A stretch of 25,337 nt of DNA, taken from contig CALVQZ010000004.1 of NCBI GenBank assembly GCA_944358275.1, positions 1 through 25,337 on the forward strand, in the 5' to 3' direction. Shown here piece after piece: positions 1 through 8,957 of this stretch. The notes under the pieces were generated by a model, which saw only the letters and a program-made list of their open reading frames with translations, did not search any database and was not told the DNA's origin. The DNA is from an uncultured Bacilli bacterium. GTDB lineage: Bacteria > Bacillota_I > Bacilli_A > RF39 > UBA660. The position numbers and the translations under genes are program-made. The stretch's first letter is position 1. The number at the start of each line of letters is the position of its first letter.

Positions 1-62
<62 letters not shown>

Positions 63-207
63 TTATTTTCACCCTCCCTTTAATAAATTTTTTATATTTA
101 TTATTCCCCCCCCCCCCCCCCCCCCCCATTTGTCAAGTGTTTTTTGTAAATTTATTTATTTTTTTCGCAAATTATTTTGTAATCTTTTTTGCACTTTATT
201 TTTCAAT

Positions 208-245
208 AAAAAATATAGGTAATTATTGGGTTTATTACCTATATT
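208..245 (-). terminator. Intrinsic terminator of the lspA-rluD-rhomboid-Hpt/REC operon
   Basis: A perfect 12-bp inverted repeat (212-223 against 234-245, AATATAGGTAAT arms) encloses a 10-base loop. On the minus strand it is followed by a short T run (213-208). It lies about 75 bases past the stop of the last minus-strand gene (321), so it probably ends that operon. The stem is AT-rich and the T run short, so efficiency is uncertain. Confidence 0.6.
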
Positions 246-279
246 GTATAAATAATATCATTTTTGCTTTTACATTTAT

Positions 280-295
280 TTACAAATATTTGTAA
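280..295. repeat. 16-bp perfect palindrome
   Basis: TTACAAATATTTGTAA is a perfect dyad with no spacer, lying between the end of the Hpt/REC gene and the terminator. With no loop it is a poor terminator by itself and looks more like a protein-binding dyad. AT-rich palindromes also arise by chance in such DNA, so its function is open. Confidence 0.4.
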
Positions 296-320
296 GTAAA
301 ATTTCTAATCCGTTTTTGCT

Positions 321-1085
321 TTATTTTTCCATTTTTTCTATAATACTTCTCAAATTTGCCTCATTAAATGGTTTACTTAATATATCAACTATTGGATACA
401 TCAATGTCTTATTTATCTCATCTTTTGTATCAACACCTGTTATTATTGCAACTGGTATTTTATCGAATAAACTATTTTTATCAAAATATTCTAAAACTTG
501 AAAGCCATTTACTTTTGGCATATTAAGATCTAAAAACATTCCAACAATTTTATTATCAACATCTGTTTGAATAATATTAATAGCCTCTTCTCCGTTATTT
601 GCAAGTTTTACATCATATGCGTCGTTAAATATTTTCTTTATAAAATTTCTAACTATATCTGAATCATCTACAACAAGTATTACTTTATCACTATGAATAA
701 CTACTTCTTCTTTAATAACATCGTTTTTTGTACCAATATATTTACAAACTACATCTATTATTCTTTTTGCTTCATTTATTAGTGCATCATAATTATTGTA
801 AATGTAATTTATATCATTATTCTTACCTGCCATCTCATGATTATATGCAAGTTCTGCTAGTTTAGTAAATCCTAAATATCTAGCATCACTCTTTAATGAA
901 TGTGCATAAACAGCATAATTATAAGTATCACTTTCTTCTTTATACTTACTTAACTCTTCTATCTTATCGTCAACACTATCTAAAAATTCAGAAAGTGTTT
1001 CATCATACATAGCCATATCTCCAAATAACTCTAAACTTTTATCAACATCAATTCCATTTGTTACTAATAAATTCTTATCTTTCAT
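321..1085 (-). CDS. Hpt domain - receiver domain signalling protein
   Basis: 254 residues in two signalling modules. Residues about 1-120 look like a histidine phosphotransfer (Hpt) four-helix bundle, with the phospho-histidine motif AHSLKS at 61-66 (His62). Residues about 134-254 are a CheY-like receiver: acidic pair Asp140/Asp141, phospho-acceptor Asp186 in FLDLNMP, Thr216 and Lys238 in LSKPF. There is no kinase, DNA-binding or other output domain, so I infer a phosphorelay intermediate or a sink; the partner kinase is not in this window. A strong AGGAGG site lies 6 bases before the ATG. It is the last gene of the lspA operon, 32 bases after the rhomboid gene. The Hpt-before-receiver order without a kinase is uncommon. 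Domain calls are firm; the role is inferred. Confidence 0.88.
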   Translation of the reverse strand: MKDKNLLVTNGIDVDKSLELFGDMAMYDETLSEFLDSVDDKIEELSKYKEESDTYNYAVYAHSLKSDARYLGFTKLAELAYNHEMAGKNNDINYIYNNYDALINEAKRIIDVVCKYIGTKNDVIKEEVVIHSDKVILVVDDSDIVRNFIKKIFNDAYDVKLANNGEEAINIIQTDVDNKIVGMFLDLNMPKVNGFQVLEYFDKNSLFDKIPVAIITGVDTKDEINKTLMYPIVDILSKPFNEANLRSIIEKMEK

Positions 1086-1117
1086 ACTTATCCTCCTACT
1101 AGAAAGTATATCATAAA

Positions 1118-2275
1118 TTATGCTCTAAAAAAAGACATATAAATTAAAAATATAAATAATAATGTTAAAACTATTGCACCATTTATTTTTTCACTCTTCG
1201 CAGACTTATATTTTACACCAACTGCAAGACTAGCAAAGTATCCTCCAATAAGTCCTCCAATGTGTGCAAAGTTATTTACATCACTAGATAAAAATCCAAA
1301 TAATAGATTTATTATTATTACAGGAATAATTTGTCTATTTATCGCATCATTTAAAGTTACTCTATAATTATATCCAAAGTATAATAAAGCCCCCATAAGG
1401 CCAAATATAGCACCACTAGCACCAGCAGAAACTGTATATTCATCCATAAATATTATAGATACAAAAGACCCTACTAAAGCACTAATTAAATATATAAATA
1501 TAAACTTTGCTCTACCATAATATCCTTCAATATTTTTTCCTAAAATATAAAGAGCGTACATATTACAGAAAAGATGTAGAAAGCCAATATGTAAAAATGC
1601 ACTAGTTATTAGTCTATAAAATTCTCCATTCATAACATGATACTTAGTTAATGCTCCAAAGTTAAGTAAAGTTATTATATCTTCACTACCATTACCAAAT
1701 ACATACATTAAAAGGAAAATAATTATATTTATTGCAATTAAACTATATGTAACATATGGTGTTCTTTCTTTAAAAACATCTTCAGCTTCTTTAGCATCTT
1801 TTATATTTTTTTTATTTATATCGTTAGTTATTTTAGCAAATAATTCAACACCTTTTTCATTAAAATTCAATTTATCACTTATATCAGGATAAGCATCACT
1901 TATCAACTTAGAATCTTTAATATCATCTTCTTTTCCTACTTTAATACAATCGATATGTTCATCAGAAACAACATCTACATCTTCACCTAAATCTAAAAAT
2001 AAAGATAAAGCATTCATAGAAAAAGAAAAAGTTTTAAATTTTACTTTAGACATTATCTTCTTTGTCTTAAACATATCAAAATCATATTGTTCTTTATTAT
2101 GTATGTACCCTGTATTTATTCTTACTATTTTATAAGGTGCATCCATATTTTCAAGCCATATTTCATTATTTATTCCTCTTAAAATAATTGGATTATATCC
2201 TTCTTCAGTAATAAAATAATGAAGTAATTTCATTACTAAAACATCTTTTTCTTTAAAAGAAATTTCTCTATTCAT
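1118..2275 (-). CDS. Rhomboid family intramembrane serine protease
   Basis: 385 residues. The C-terminal half (about 175-382) is a polytopic rhomboid core: HLFCNMYAL (Asn238 of the oxyanion region), catalytic Ser287 in GASG, and His338 in AHIGG. These give the Ser-His dyad of the family, which cuts transmembrane substrates within the bilayer. Residues 1-170 are a soluble, charged, presumably cytosolic domain that I cannot name. A long N-terminal soluble domain also occurs in Bacillus subtilis YqgP/GluP, so the closest relation may be that group. AGGAGG sits 4 bases before the ATG and overlaps the region just after the rluD stop; the 8-base gap implies co-translation in the lspA-rluD operon. 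Substrate unknown. Confidence 0.9.
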   Translation of the reverse strand: MNREISFKEKDVLVMKLLHYFITEEGYNPIILRGINNEIWLENMDAPYKIVRINTGYIHNKEQYDFDMFKTKKIMSKVKFKTFSFSMNALSLFLDLGEDVDVVSDEHIDCIKVGKEDDIKDSKLISDAYPDISDKLNFNEKGVELFAKITNDINKKNIKDAKEAEDVFKERTPYVTYSLIAINIIIFLLMYVFGNGSEDIITLLNFGALTKYHVMNGEFYRLITSAFLHIGFLHLFCNMYALYILGKNIEGYYGRAKFIFIYLISALVGSFVSIIFMDEYTVSAGASGAIFGLMGALLYFGYNYRVTLNDAINRQIIPVIIINLLFGFLSSDVNNFAHIGGLIGGYFASLAVGVKYKSAKSEKINGAIVLTLLFIFLIYMSFFRA

Positions 2276-2283
2276 TGTTCCTC

Positions 2284-3168
2284 CTATCTAAACATATTTA
2301 AAATGTCATAAAACTCTTTTGGAGCATCTTTACTAAACTCCATATATTCGTTTGTAATAGGATGAGTAAATCCTATAGTCTTTGCATGTAGCATTTGACC
2401 AAAATCGTTAATTTTCTTTCTTCTACCATAAACAGGATCATTTACAATAGGATACCCTATATAATTCATATGTACTCTTATTTGATGTGTTCTACCTGTT
2501 TCAAGAGTGCACTCTATCAAAGTAACTCCATTTAATCTTTCTAAAACTTTAAAGTGAGTAACTGCATCTTTACTATTTATATCAGTAACACACATCTTTT
2601 TTCTATTAGTTAAATCTCTTCCAATGGGTGCATCTATTGTTCCTGTATCATTATTTATAATACCATATACTAATGCAATATATTTTCTATTTACCTTTTT
2701 TTTACTTATTTCTTCACTTAGTGCTTGATGAACATCATCTTTCTTTGCAACTAGTAATAAACCACTCGTATCTTTATCGATTCTATGAACTATTCCAGGT
2801 CTTACATCGTTATTACTTAAATTAGTATGATTCATAAGTGCATTAACTAATGTATTACTATAATGACCAACTGCTGGATGAACTACCATTCCACTAGGTT
2901 TGTTAACAACTAGCAAATATTCATCTTCATATACTATATCAAGAGGAATATCCTCTTTAAGAATATCATTATTTTCTATATACTCAAAAACTTTTATAAC
3001 ATCATCTACACGCACAATATAACTATTTTTTACTATTTTTTCATTTACAAGTACTTTTTCATTTTCAATAAGTTTTTGCACTTTACTTCTACTTATACCA
3101 AGTAAGGAAATTAAATATTTATCTATTCTTATATCACTTAGTTCGTTTTCTACTGTATATATTTCCAT
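2284..3168 (-). CDS. rluD: RluA/RluD family 23S rRNA pseudouridine synthase
   Basis: 294 residues. An N-terminal S4 RNA-binding domain (about 10-65) is followed by the RluA-type catalytic domain. The hallmark HRIDKDTSG motif has catalytic Asp131, and ETGRTHQIRVH (about 223-233) matches the family. RluD-type enzymes make pseudouridines in helix 69 of 23S rRNA, but RluA-family members differ in target, so specificity is inferred. I chose the ATG at 3168, 5 bases after AAAGGTGA; a GTG at 3177 lies inside that binding site. The start overlaps the end of lspA by 35 bases. The lspA-rluD order is usual in Bacillota. Confidence 0.93.
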   Translation of the reverse strand: MEIYTVENELSDIRIDKYLISLLGISRSKVQKLIENEKVLVNEKIVKNSYIVRVDDVIKVFEYIENNDILKEDIPLDIVYEDEYLLVVNKPSGMVVHPAVGHYSNTLVNALMNHTNLSNNDVRPGIVHRIDKDTSGLLLVAKKDDVHQALSEEISKKKVNRKYIALVYGIINNDTGTIDAPIGRDLTNRKKMCVTDINSKDAVTHFKVLERLNGVTLIECTLETGRTHQIRVHMNYIGYPIVNDPVYGRRKKINDFGQMLHAKTIGFTHPITNEYMEFSKDAPKEFYDILNMFR

Positions 3169-3622
3169 CGCTATCACCTTTTATTATCAATATAAATACG
3201 ATCATAATAACACCTACAACTATACATATATCAGCAAAATTAAATATAGGCGCATCGTATCCAAATAAATTAAAATCAATATAATCTATTACTTTACCAT
3301 AAAATATTCTGTCTATCAAATTACCAACTATACCAGATAAAACTAATGAATATGCCATTCTATCGAATTTAGATACTTTAGTATCTAGCATAATAAACTT
3401 AATAATGAATATAAGCGCGATTAAACCTGCTATAATAAAAAACCATCTACCACCAGATAATATATTAAAAGCAGCACCATCATTAGTAACATAAGTAATA
3501 GATAAAAAATTAGGAATTATATCTACACTTTCATACAAATTTAAAGAATTGATTACTAATCCTTTTAAAACTTGATCAATTAAAACTAAAACTATACTTA
3601 CAATAAAAACTATCATTTTCAT
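3134..3622 (-). CDS. lspA: Lipoprotein signal peptidase (signal peptidase II)
   Basis: 162 residues, the normal length for LspA, with four predicted membrane segments. It cleaves the signal peptide of diacylglyceryl-modified prolipoproteins just before the lipobox cysteine. Family motifs are present: DQxxK near the N terminus (Asp16-Lys20), GNLIDRI with catalytic Asp104, and FNFADI with catalytic Asp131. The reading frame stays open upstream to 3712, but the ATG at 3622 has GGTGAG 4 bases before it and a -10 box sits immediately upstream, so the extension is not translated. It is the first gene of the lspA-rluD-rhomboid-Hpt/REC operon. Confidence 0.95.
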   Translation of the reverse strand: MKMIVFIVSIVLVLIDQVLKGLVINSLNLYESVDIIPNFLSITYVTNDGAAFNILSGGRWFFIIAGLIALIFIIKFIMLDTKVSKFDRMAYSLVLSGIVGNLIDRIFYGKVIDYIDFNLFGYDAPIFNFADICIVVGVIMIVFILIIKGDSDGNIYSRKRTK

Positions 3623-3637
3623 AAACTCACCGCTATT

Positions 3638-3666
3638 ATTATAGCATAAAGAAAAAATTATTGAAA
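3638..3666 (-). promoter_or_regulatory. Extended -10 promoter of lspA operon
   Basis: On the minus strand a TGC-TATAAT extended -10 (TATAAT at 3643-3638) has only a weak -35 (TTTCAA, 3666-3661) at 17 bp. Transcription would start near 3631, giving a leader of about 8 bases that begins at the ribosome binding site. It lies between the terminator at 3696-3724 and lspA. Confidence 0.55.
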
Positions 3667-3695
3667 TACTTCTATTTAGAGTTTTATTTTTAGCA

Positions 3696-3724
3696 ATTAA
3701 AAAGGATAACACTTGTTACCCTTT
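3696..3724 (-). terminator. Intrinsic terminator of the surface-protein operon
   Basis: On the minus strand an 11-bp stem (AAAGGGTAACA against TGTTATCCTTT, one G-T pair) closes on a very short loop and runs into TTTTTAATT. It starts 5 bases past the lipoprotein stop at 3729 and separates that operon from lspA. Confidence 0.82.
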
Positions 3725-3728
3725 AATA

Positions 3729-4088
3729 TTATTCACAATCAAATTTTTGTTCTTCTAAATATTTTACAAATTGATCTTTAGTTATATCATTTTGACTTAC
3801 AGATTTATGATAATTATTAACTTTAATTATATTATCATCACAAACTAAGTCCTCACTAACATCAGATGATATTTTAAAAATTTCACACATATTTTTTGCT
3901 TTCTTTTCATCTTGATAAGTCATTGTAGCAGTAGCACTAACTACAATATTATCTTTAACTTTAAACTCAACTTCTGAATTATATTCATAATCAGAACCTG
4001 TATATGCATAGCTACAAGTCATTGTGTTATTGCATCCACTTAAAAGTATAGAAAGCAAGATTAAAATAAATATTTTATTCTGTTTCAT
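3729..4088 (-). CDS. Small predicted lipoprotein of unknown function
   Basis: 119 residues from the ATG at 4088. The N terminus is a short lipoprotein signal: MKQNK, a hydrophobic stretch, and a lipobox LLSGC with the modified cysteine at position 19. The mature part has an immunoglobulin-like or beta-rich look (alternating hydrophobics, VEFKVKDN) and four further cysteines (in TCSY, NMCE, LVCDD and the FDCE end), which could form disulphides outside the cell. I do not recognise a family. The start has no clear ribosome binding site and lies inside the end of the 1147-residue gene (overlap 14 bases), which suggests translational coupling. An upstream ATG at 4109 is possible but would spoil the short signal peptide. 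Last gene of the surface operon. Confidence 0.75.
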   Translation of the reverse strand: MKQNKIFILILLSILLSGCNNTMTCSYAYTGSDYEYNSEVEFKVKDNIVVSATATMTYQDEKKAKNMCEIFKISSDVSEDLVCDDNIIKVNNYHKSVSQNDITKDQFVKYLEEQKFDCE

Positions 4089-7000
4089 CAGCAATTTTAA
4101 TATTAACATTTAATGTTGCTTCATTATATGTGTTTTTAAATGTAATTGTTTTAGAATTTTCAGAAAAATCTTCTACACTTAACCACAATAAGAATTCTGT
4201 ACCAGTTGCACCATGACGATGTGCATCAGTTATATCAATTTCTTCTATTTGATATCCTTCACTAGTTAAAGTTTTAGGATCTATTCCAAAATCTACTAAT
4301 ACAGAAAACCATGTACCAGTATTATGCCCATTATTATAAGAACCTGTTCCTGCTTCTTTTGTAACAATTATATTATTTTCAGATAATTCTACATCTATTT
4401 TAGATTGATTTAGACTATGAATTTCTGTATTATCACCAATATTAACAGCATCTGCCATTCTTACACTATTTAACTTAAGTGGTTCAATTTCTTCTTTAAA
4501 TTTAAATGTTACATCTAAAGTATTATATTTATTATTTTCAGTTAAATTAGTAAATGTTATGGTAAATTTTTTATTTTCTCCTTCAAATCTACTTTCCCTT
4601 AACCATAGAATTATGTCGTTAGTGTCCCCTTTAAATCTTTCTATATGAACACTATCTTTATCAACTTCTTCTATTTTATAGCCATCAGTTACAGTAGATA
4701 CATATTTAGAATCTATTCCTAAATCTACTAATATTCCAAACCATGCTTCTTCTGTTTCTAATCCTGAAGCATTTTTATATTTCTTTAATGGCTTATCTGT
4801 AGTTATAATAACAGTATTTTCATTTTCATTATCGATTCCAACAGTTAAACCCTCATTATTATTCTTAATATCTTCATAATAATCGTCATCTTTTAACTCT
4901 TCACTTATAACTGCAACTTTTGCCTCAGTTAATTCTAATGCATCATCTTCTTCATATGTTGATTTAATAACTACATCATAAGTTATATCAGTATTATCTT
5001 TATTAACAAATGTAATAGTTTTTCCATCATTAGCATCAGTTTCTTCTGCTTTTAGCCATAATACTAAATTATTATCACTTTGATTAGATTCTTCAACATG
5101 TCTATTAGCATCAGTTATATCAGCATCTTCTATACTATAACCGCAATCATCAGTTGTCCCTAATTTTGTATTAAGTACATCTAAATCTACTACTATACTA
5201 TACCAATTAGATGTTACATCATTTCCTGCTACAACTTTTTTACTTAATATGCGATTAAATACTATGTTTATAATATTACCATCAACACTTACACTTTTAA
5301 TAGCGTCTTGATTATATTTTTGTTCATCATTATATTCAGTAAGCACTAATCCTTTATAAACATTAACCAATTTTAAACTTTCTACTTTTTCCCAACCTGA
5401 CTCAGTATAAGCATAAGTATAATTTGTTGTTTTTCCATCTTTCTCAACAGAAAAGCCAAATCTAGTAATACCTTCACTTATAATGAAATTTTTTTCAATG
5501 TTATCACCATTTAAGTCTGTCACTTCATAAGATACTTTATCTTTATATTCATCAGCTATTGTTACAGTACCTTCTATTTCATCTTTTAATGTACTTACTT
5601 CAATTGTTTTAACATTTACTTTAATGGTATCTTTTGTATTTTTACTAGTAAATGTATATTCTTTATCAACACTTGCATCTACCATTATTGTAGTATTTGA
5701 AGTATCAAAAACAACATTGCTTTCTTCTATTTCTTCACCAAAATCTAATACAAGTCCATACCATTTTCCTAAAGTGCTTGTATCTTTATATTTATAAACT
5801 TCTTTTAATTCTCTATTTGCTTTTACTATAACATTATATGTATCAGTTTTACTATCATATGTTTGTATCATACTTAAAGAATTCATATTATATTTATAAC
5901 TATTATTAGCAATTAAATGATCATCATTAGTTTCAGCATCATCATATAATTCTAAATCTGCACTAGATAATTTAATATCTGCACTTAATTCTGGAACTTT
6001 ATCTTCAACTACAAACTTAACTACTATTTTATCTGTTTGTTCTAAACTATTTGTAAATGTTACTACACGCTCTTTATTATTACCTTGTAACCACATTACA
6101 AAACCACTATAAGTTGTAGCGCCATGACTATGTGCATCTGTTATATCAACTTCTTCTATTTTGTATCCTTCACTAGTTAAAGCATTAGGATCTATTCCTA
6201 AATCTACTATCAATGAATACCATTCTGCATTTGTACCATTAGGATTATTATATGAAATCATTTCTTTATTCTTAGTTATAGTTACTACATAATCTATGCC
6301 TTCTTCAGTACTTTCTTTAAAATCTGATACAGCAATAGCTCCTTGGTTCCAACTATGTTCTTCTTTTTCTTCAACAATAATATCAGCAAAGCCTAATTTT
6401 ACACTTGTAACATCGATAGGTTCATATACTGACCAGTTTCCTTCATTATATTTGGCAACAAAATCTTTATCACCATCAGTAAATGTAAACTCAGTTACTC
6501 CTGAATCAGTTGTGTAGAACATATACTTGTAAGTATCTTCACTTACTTTATATCTTGAAACTTCTACATTATCTGTAGTTGATTTAATTTCTTCTTTACT
6601 TTCTCTATCGTAAATACTTATTTTGTTAACATAATTAAATTTAACATGATTAACTCCAATAATATTTTTATTTTCATCATATTCAGTAAATATTATTGAA
6701 GAATTAGTAGTATTTTTAATATTTCCTCTTAACCATATTATAAATTCATTACCTGTAGCACCATGATTTTTAGCATCAGTTATATCAATTTCTTCAACTG
6801 TATAATCATAATATTCTTCATCATAAATGTTATATAATTGTACTTTTAATTTATCCTTACTAATTTCTTTTCCTAAATCAACTAATAAACCAAACCATTC
6901 ACCTTCATCATAGCCATTATTATATTTAACTAAAGGTGTTTTTTCTTCAATTGTTAAGCTTGCACTATCAAATGTTACATTTAAAGCATTTTGATTATAT

Positions 7001-7518
7001 GTGTGTGCTTCTTTTATTGCATCACCTATTTTTTCACTATTTGGATCAGCAATTCTAGCCCCTTTAAAATTTAGATTTACTCCTGTTTCTAATGCATAAA
7101 TTTCTGATAAACTATTTCCATTTTTTACTGTTTTAACAAATAACGGATCTTCTTCATTACCAGTTATTGTATCATCAGTTGTTTCTTTTGTAATCATTGA
7201 AATATCAAAAGTAACATTTGATACATCTACTTGCTCATTAGTAACAGCATTTTTCCAAGTATTGCTTCCATCTTTATAATATAAAATTGCATCTGTTTTT
7301 CCATTTAATGTATTTGCTGCTGCTACTAAATTTGCCATTGTTATTTTATTAAAATAAACATGACTACCAAAGACATAGATAGTGTCATAAGCATTTTCAT
7401 CAAACTTAGACATTTCGTTAATCTCTGATATAGTAAATTCTTTAGCATTAACATTTGGTAATCCCATACATAACATAGCAAGTGGAACTAACAATACTTT
7501 ACTAACTTTTTTGTTCAT
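4075..7518 (-). CDS. Large exported protein with six copies of an unrecognised ~140-residue module
   Basis: 1147 residues. Residues 1-25 are a Sec signal peptide (MNKKVSK, hydrophobic core, cut near NVNA). I see no LPxTG motif, membrane anchor or catalytic domain. The rest holds six related modules, starting at about 154, 373, 515, 715, 861 and 1014. Each opens with a strand and an NQ-type motif (TYNQNA, SWNQGA, KYNQDA, SLNQSK), then W(F/Y)xxxVDxG, then EE(V/I)DITDAHxHGAT, (F/L)xxWLxxxx and TITFxN. The histidine motif is intact or nearly so in modules 1, 2 and 6, altered in 4 and 5, and missing in 3. The ATG at 7518 follows GAGGAG by 8 bases; the GTG at 7527 touches that site. It lies 14 bases after the InlB-repeat gene, same operon. 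An adhesin or glycan-binding role is only a guess. Confidence 0.88.
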   Translation of the reverse strand: MNKKVSKVLLVPLAMLCMGLPNVNAKEFTISEINEMSKFDENAYDTIYVFGSHVYFNKITMANLVAAANTLNGKTDAILYYKDGSNTWKNAVTNEQVDVSNVTFDISMITKETTDDTITGNEEDPLFVKTVKNGNSLSEIYALETGVNLNFKGARIADPNSEKIGDAIKEAHTYNQNALNVTFDSASLTIEEKTPLVKYNNGYDEGEWFGLLVDLGKEISKDKLKVQLYNIYDEEYYDYTVEEIDITDAKNHGATGNEFIIWLRGNIKNTTNSSIIFTEYDENKNIIGVNHVKFNYVNKISIYDRESKEEIKSTTDNVEVSRYKVSEDTYKYMFYTTDSGVTEFTFTDGDKDFVAKYNEGNWSVYEPIDVTSVKLGFADIIVEEKEEHSWNQGAIAVSDFKESTEEGIDYVVTITKNKEMISYNNPNGTNAEWYSLIVDLGIDPNALTSEGYKIEEVDITDAHSHGATTYSGFVMWLQGNNKERVVTFTNSLEQTDKIVVKFVVEDKVPELSADIKLSSADLELYDDAETNDDHLIANNSYKYNMNSLSMIQTYDSKTDTYNVIVKANRELKEVYKYKDTSTLGKWYGLVLDFGEEIEESNVVFDTSNTTIMVDASVDKEYTFTSKNTKDTIKVNVKTIEVSTLKDEIEGTVTIADEYKDKVSYEVTDLNGDNIEKNFIISEGITRFGFSVEKDGKTTNYTYAYTESGWEKVESLKLVNVYKGLVLTEYNDEQKYNQDAIKSVSVDGNIINIVFNRILSKKVVAGNDVTSNWYSIVVDLDVLNTKLGTTDDCGYSIEDADITDANRHVEESNQSDNNLVLWLKAEETDANDGKTITFVNKDNTDITYDVVIKSTYEEDDALELTEAKVAVISEELKDDDYYEDIKNNNEGLTVGIDNENENTVIITTDKPLKKYKNASGLETEEAWFGILVDLGIDSKYVSTVTDGYKIEEVDKDSVHIERFKGDTNDIILWLRESRFEGENKKFTITFTNLTENNKYNTLDVTFKFKEEIEPLKLNSVRMADAVNIGDNTEIHSLNQSKIDVELSENNIIVTKEAGTGSYNNGHNTGTWFSVLVDFGIDPKTLTSEGYQIEEIDITDAHRHGATGTEFLLWLSVEDFSENSKTITFKNTYNEATLNVNIKIADETE

Positions 7519-7532
7519 TACTCTCACTCCTC

Positions 7533-8936
7533 TTAAATTTCTTCTACTAAAATAAATTGTCCATTATATTTAATTTTATTGATACGACTAATCTCATTCT
7601 TATTTACTAAAATTGCACCGGCTTCATAAGAATAACGACCTAAATTTACACCATTTGAATCTGCAATATAAGAAACATCTTTAGTAATATCAACATTATT
7701 TTTATAAACTGTAACTTTCTTTTGTAAATCACTTTCAGAATAATTAGTTACTTTATAAGTATAAGTTATTACTTCTTCCCATTTTGCAACTAAAGTAATA
7801 TTCTTTGTTACTTTACTTGAGAAATTATAGTCACTACCATTTAGCTGCCAACTTACGAATTTGTATCCATTTCTTGTTGGATTTGTTGGTTTTGCTATAG
7901 CAGTATTTTCTTCTACTTTAATACTTGATACACTACTTCCACCATTTGAATCAAATGTAACTGTATAACTCTTAGCTGGTACTTCTATTTTTTCCCATTT
8001 TGCAACTAAAGTAATATTCTTTGTTATTTTGCTTGAGAAATTATAGTCACTACCATTTAGCTGCCAACTTACAAATTTGTATCCGTTTCTTGTTGGATTT
8101 GTTGGTTTTGCTATAGCAGTATTTTCTTCTACTTTAATGCTTGATACACTGCTTCCACCATTTGAATCAAATGTAACTGTATAACTCTTAGTTGGTACTT
8201 CTATTTTTTCCCATTTTGCAACTAAAGTAATATTCTTTGTTACTTTGCTTGAGAAATTATAGTTTTTACCATTTAGCTGCCAACTTACAAATTTGTATCC
8301 ATTTCTTGTTGGATTTGTTGGTTTTGCTATAGCAGTATTTTCTTCTACTTTAATGCTTGATACACTGCTTCCACCATTTGAATTAAACTTAACTGTGTAA
8401 TAGACTTTATTAGAATCAACTGTTGTTTCTGTCTTTCTCCATTTTGCAACTAAAGTAATATCTTCTGTTACTTTACTTGAAAAATCATAGTCTTTACCAT
8501 CTAATTGCCAACTTACAAACTTATAGCCTTCTCTTGTTGGATCTGTTGGCTTTGACACAGTCGCATCTTTTTCTACTTTTACACTAGATATAGTACTACC
8601 ACCGTTTGAATCAAATGTAACTGTATATTCATCTTTACTCTCTTGTTCTTCTATTTTTTCCCACCTAGCCTCAAGAATAGTATCTTCAGTTATTGTAGAA
8701 TTTGCAAAGTCAAATTTCTCATCACCAACATACCATCCAAGAAAAATATATCCTTCTTTTTCTAATGGAGTTGGTTCTTCAACATATCCATCTTCATTTA
8801 CCTTTATACTTGATATTTCTTGATTAGAATCCATAAATGTTACATTATATGATTCTTTTCTTGTTAAAAACCAAACTAAAAGCAAAATCAATAATATTGC
8901 AACAATAACAACTACAATTTTAAATTCTTTCTTCAT
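7533..8936 (-). CDS. Membrane-anchored InlB B-repeat (Listeria-Bacteroides repeat) protein
   Basis: 467 residues. A single N-terminal membrane segment (about 6-24, preceded by lysines and lacking a clear cleavage site) should anchor it with the bulk outside. Five InlB B-type repeats follow at about 29-93, 103-168, 179-243, 251-315 and 323-387, each with YTVTFDSNGG, a proline-rich P(T)xPTRxGYxFxxW and LxAxW ending. Repeats 3-5 are almost identical in protein and DNA with a 72-residue period. Residues 390-467 form a unique C-terminal domain I do not recognise. Such repeats occur in bacterial surface proteins and internalins as rigid beta stalks. AAAGGAG lies 7 bases before the ATG. First gene of the surface operon, divergent from an XRE regulator. 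Confidence 0.9.
   Translation of the reverse strand: MKKEFKIVVVIVAILLILLLVWFLTRKESYNVTFMDSNQEISSIKVNEDGYVEEPTPLEKEGYIFLGWYVGDEKFDFANSTITEDTILEARWEKIEEQESKDEYTVTFDSNGGSTISSVKVEKDATVSKPTDPTREGYKFVSWQLDGKDYDFSSKVTEDITLVAKWRKTETTVDSNKVYYTVKFNSNGGSSVSSIKVEENTAIAKPTNPTRNGYKFVSWQLNGKNYNFSSKVTKNITLVAKWEKIEVPTKSYTVTFDSNGGSSVSSIKVEENTAIAKPTNPTRNGYKFVSWQLNGSDYNFSSKITKNITLVAKWEKIEVPAKSYTVTFDSNGGSSVSSIKVEENTAIAKPTNPTRNGYKFVSWQLNGSDYNFSSKVTKNITLVAKWEEVITYTYKVTNYSESDLQKKVTVYKNNVDITKDVSYIADSNGVNLGRYSYEAGAILVNKNEISRINKIKYNGQFILVEEI
7778..8395 (-). repeat. Near-identical 216-bp tandem repeats inside the InlB-repeat gene
   Basis: Units begin at about 7778, 7994 and 8210 with an exact 216-bp period and only scattered differences. 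A fourth, more diverged unit begins near 8438, offset by 228 bp. The high identity points to recent duplication or gene conversion, so copy number may vary between strains or be mis-assembled. Confidence 0.85.
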
Positions 8937-8957
8937 ATTTATTCTCCTTTCAATTTA

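Noticed and set aside
3623..3712. 30-residue N-terminal extension of LspA
   Set aside because: It would span the promoter and the tail of the preceding terminator; the ATG at 3622 has a proper binding site and gives the normal LspA length.
3134..4088. Functional operon linking the small lipoprotein with lspA
   Set aside because: A clear terminator (3696-3724) and a separate lspA promoter lie between them; adjacency is the only link.
6296..6517. Plus-strand open frame of 73 codons inside the six-module protein gene
   Set aside because: No ribosome binding site, no recognisable protein, and fully covered by a long well-supported minus-strand gene; the same holds for the other plus-strand frames at 316-501, 9933-10160, 10786-10971, 12631-12879, 13651-13836, 17008-17196, 17414-17617, 18599-18985 and 20516-20857.
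7778..8700. Regularly spaced repeats that could suggest a CRISPR-like array
   Set aside because: The period is 216 bp, the repeats are coding and in frame, and they translate to InlB B-repeats; no short repeat/unique spacer pattern exists.
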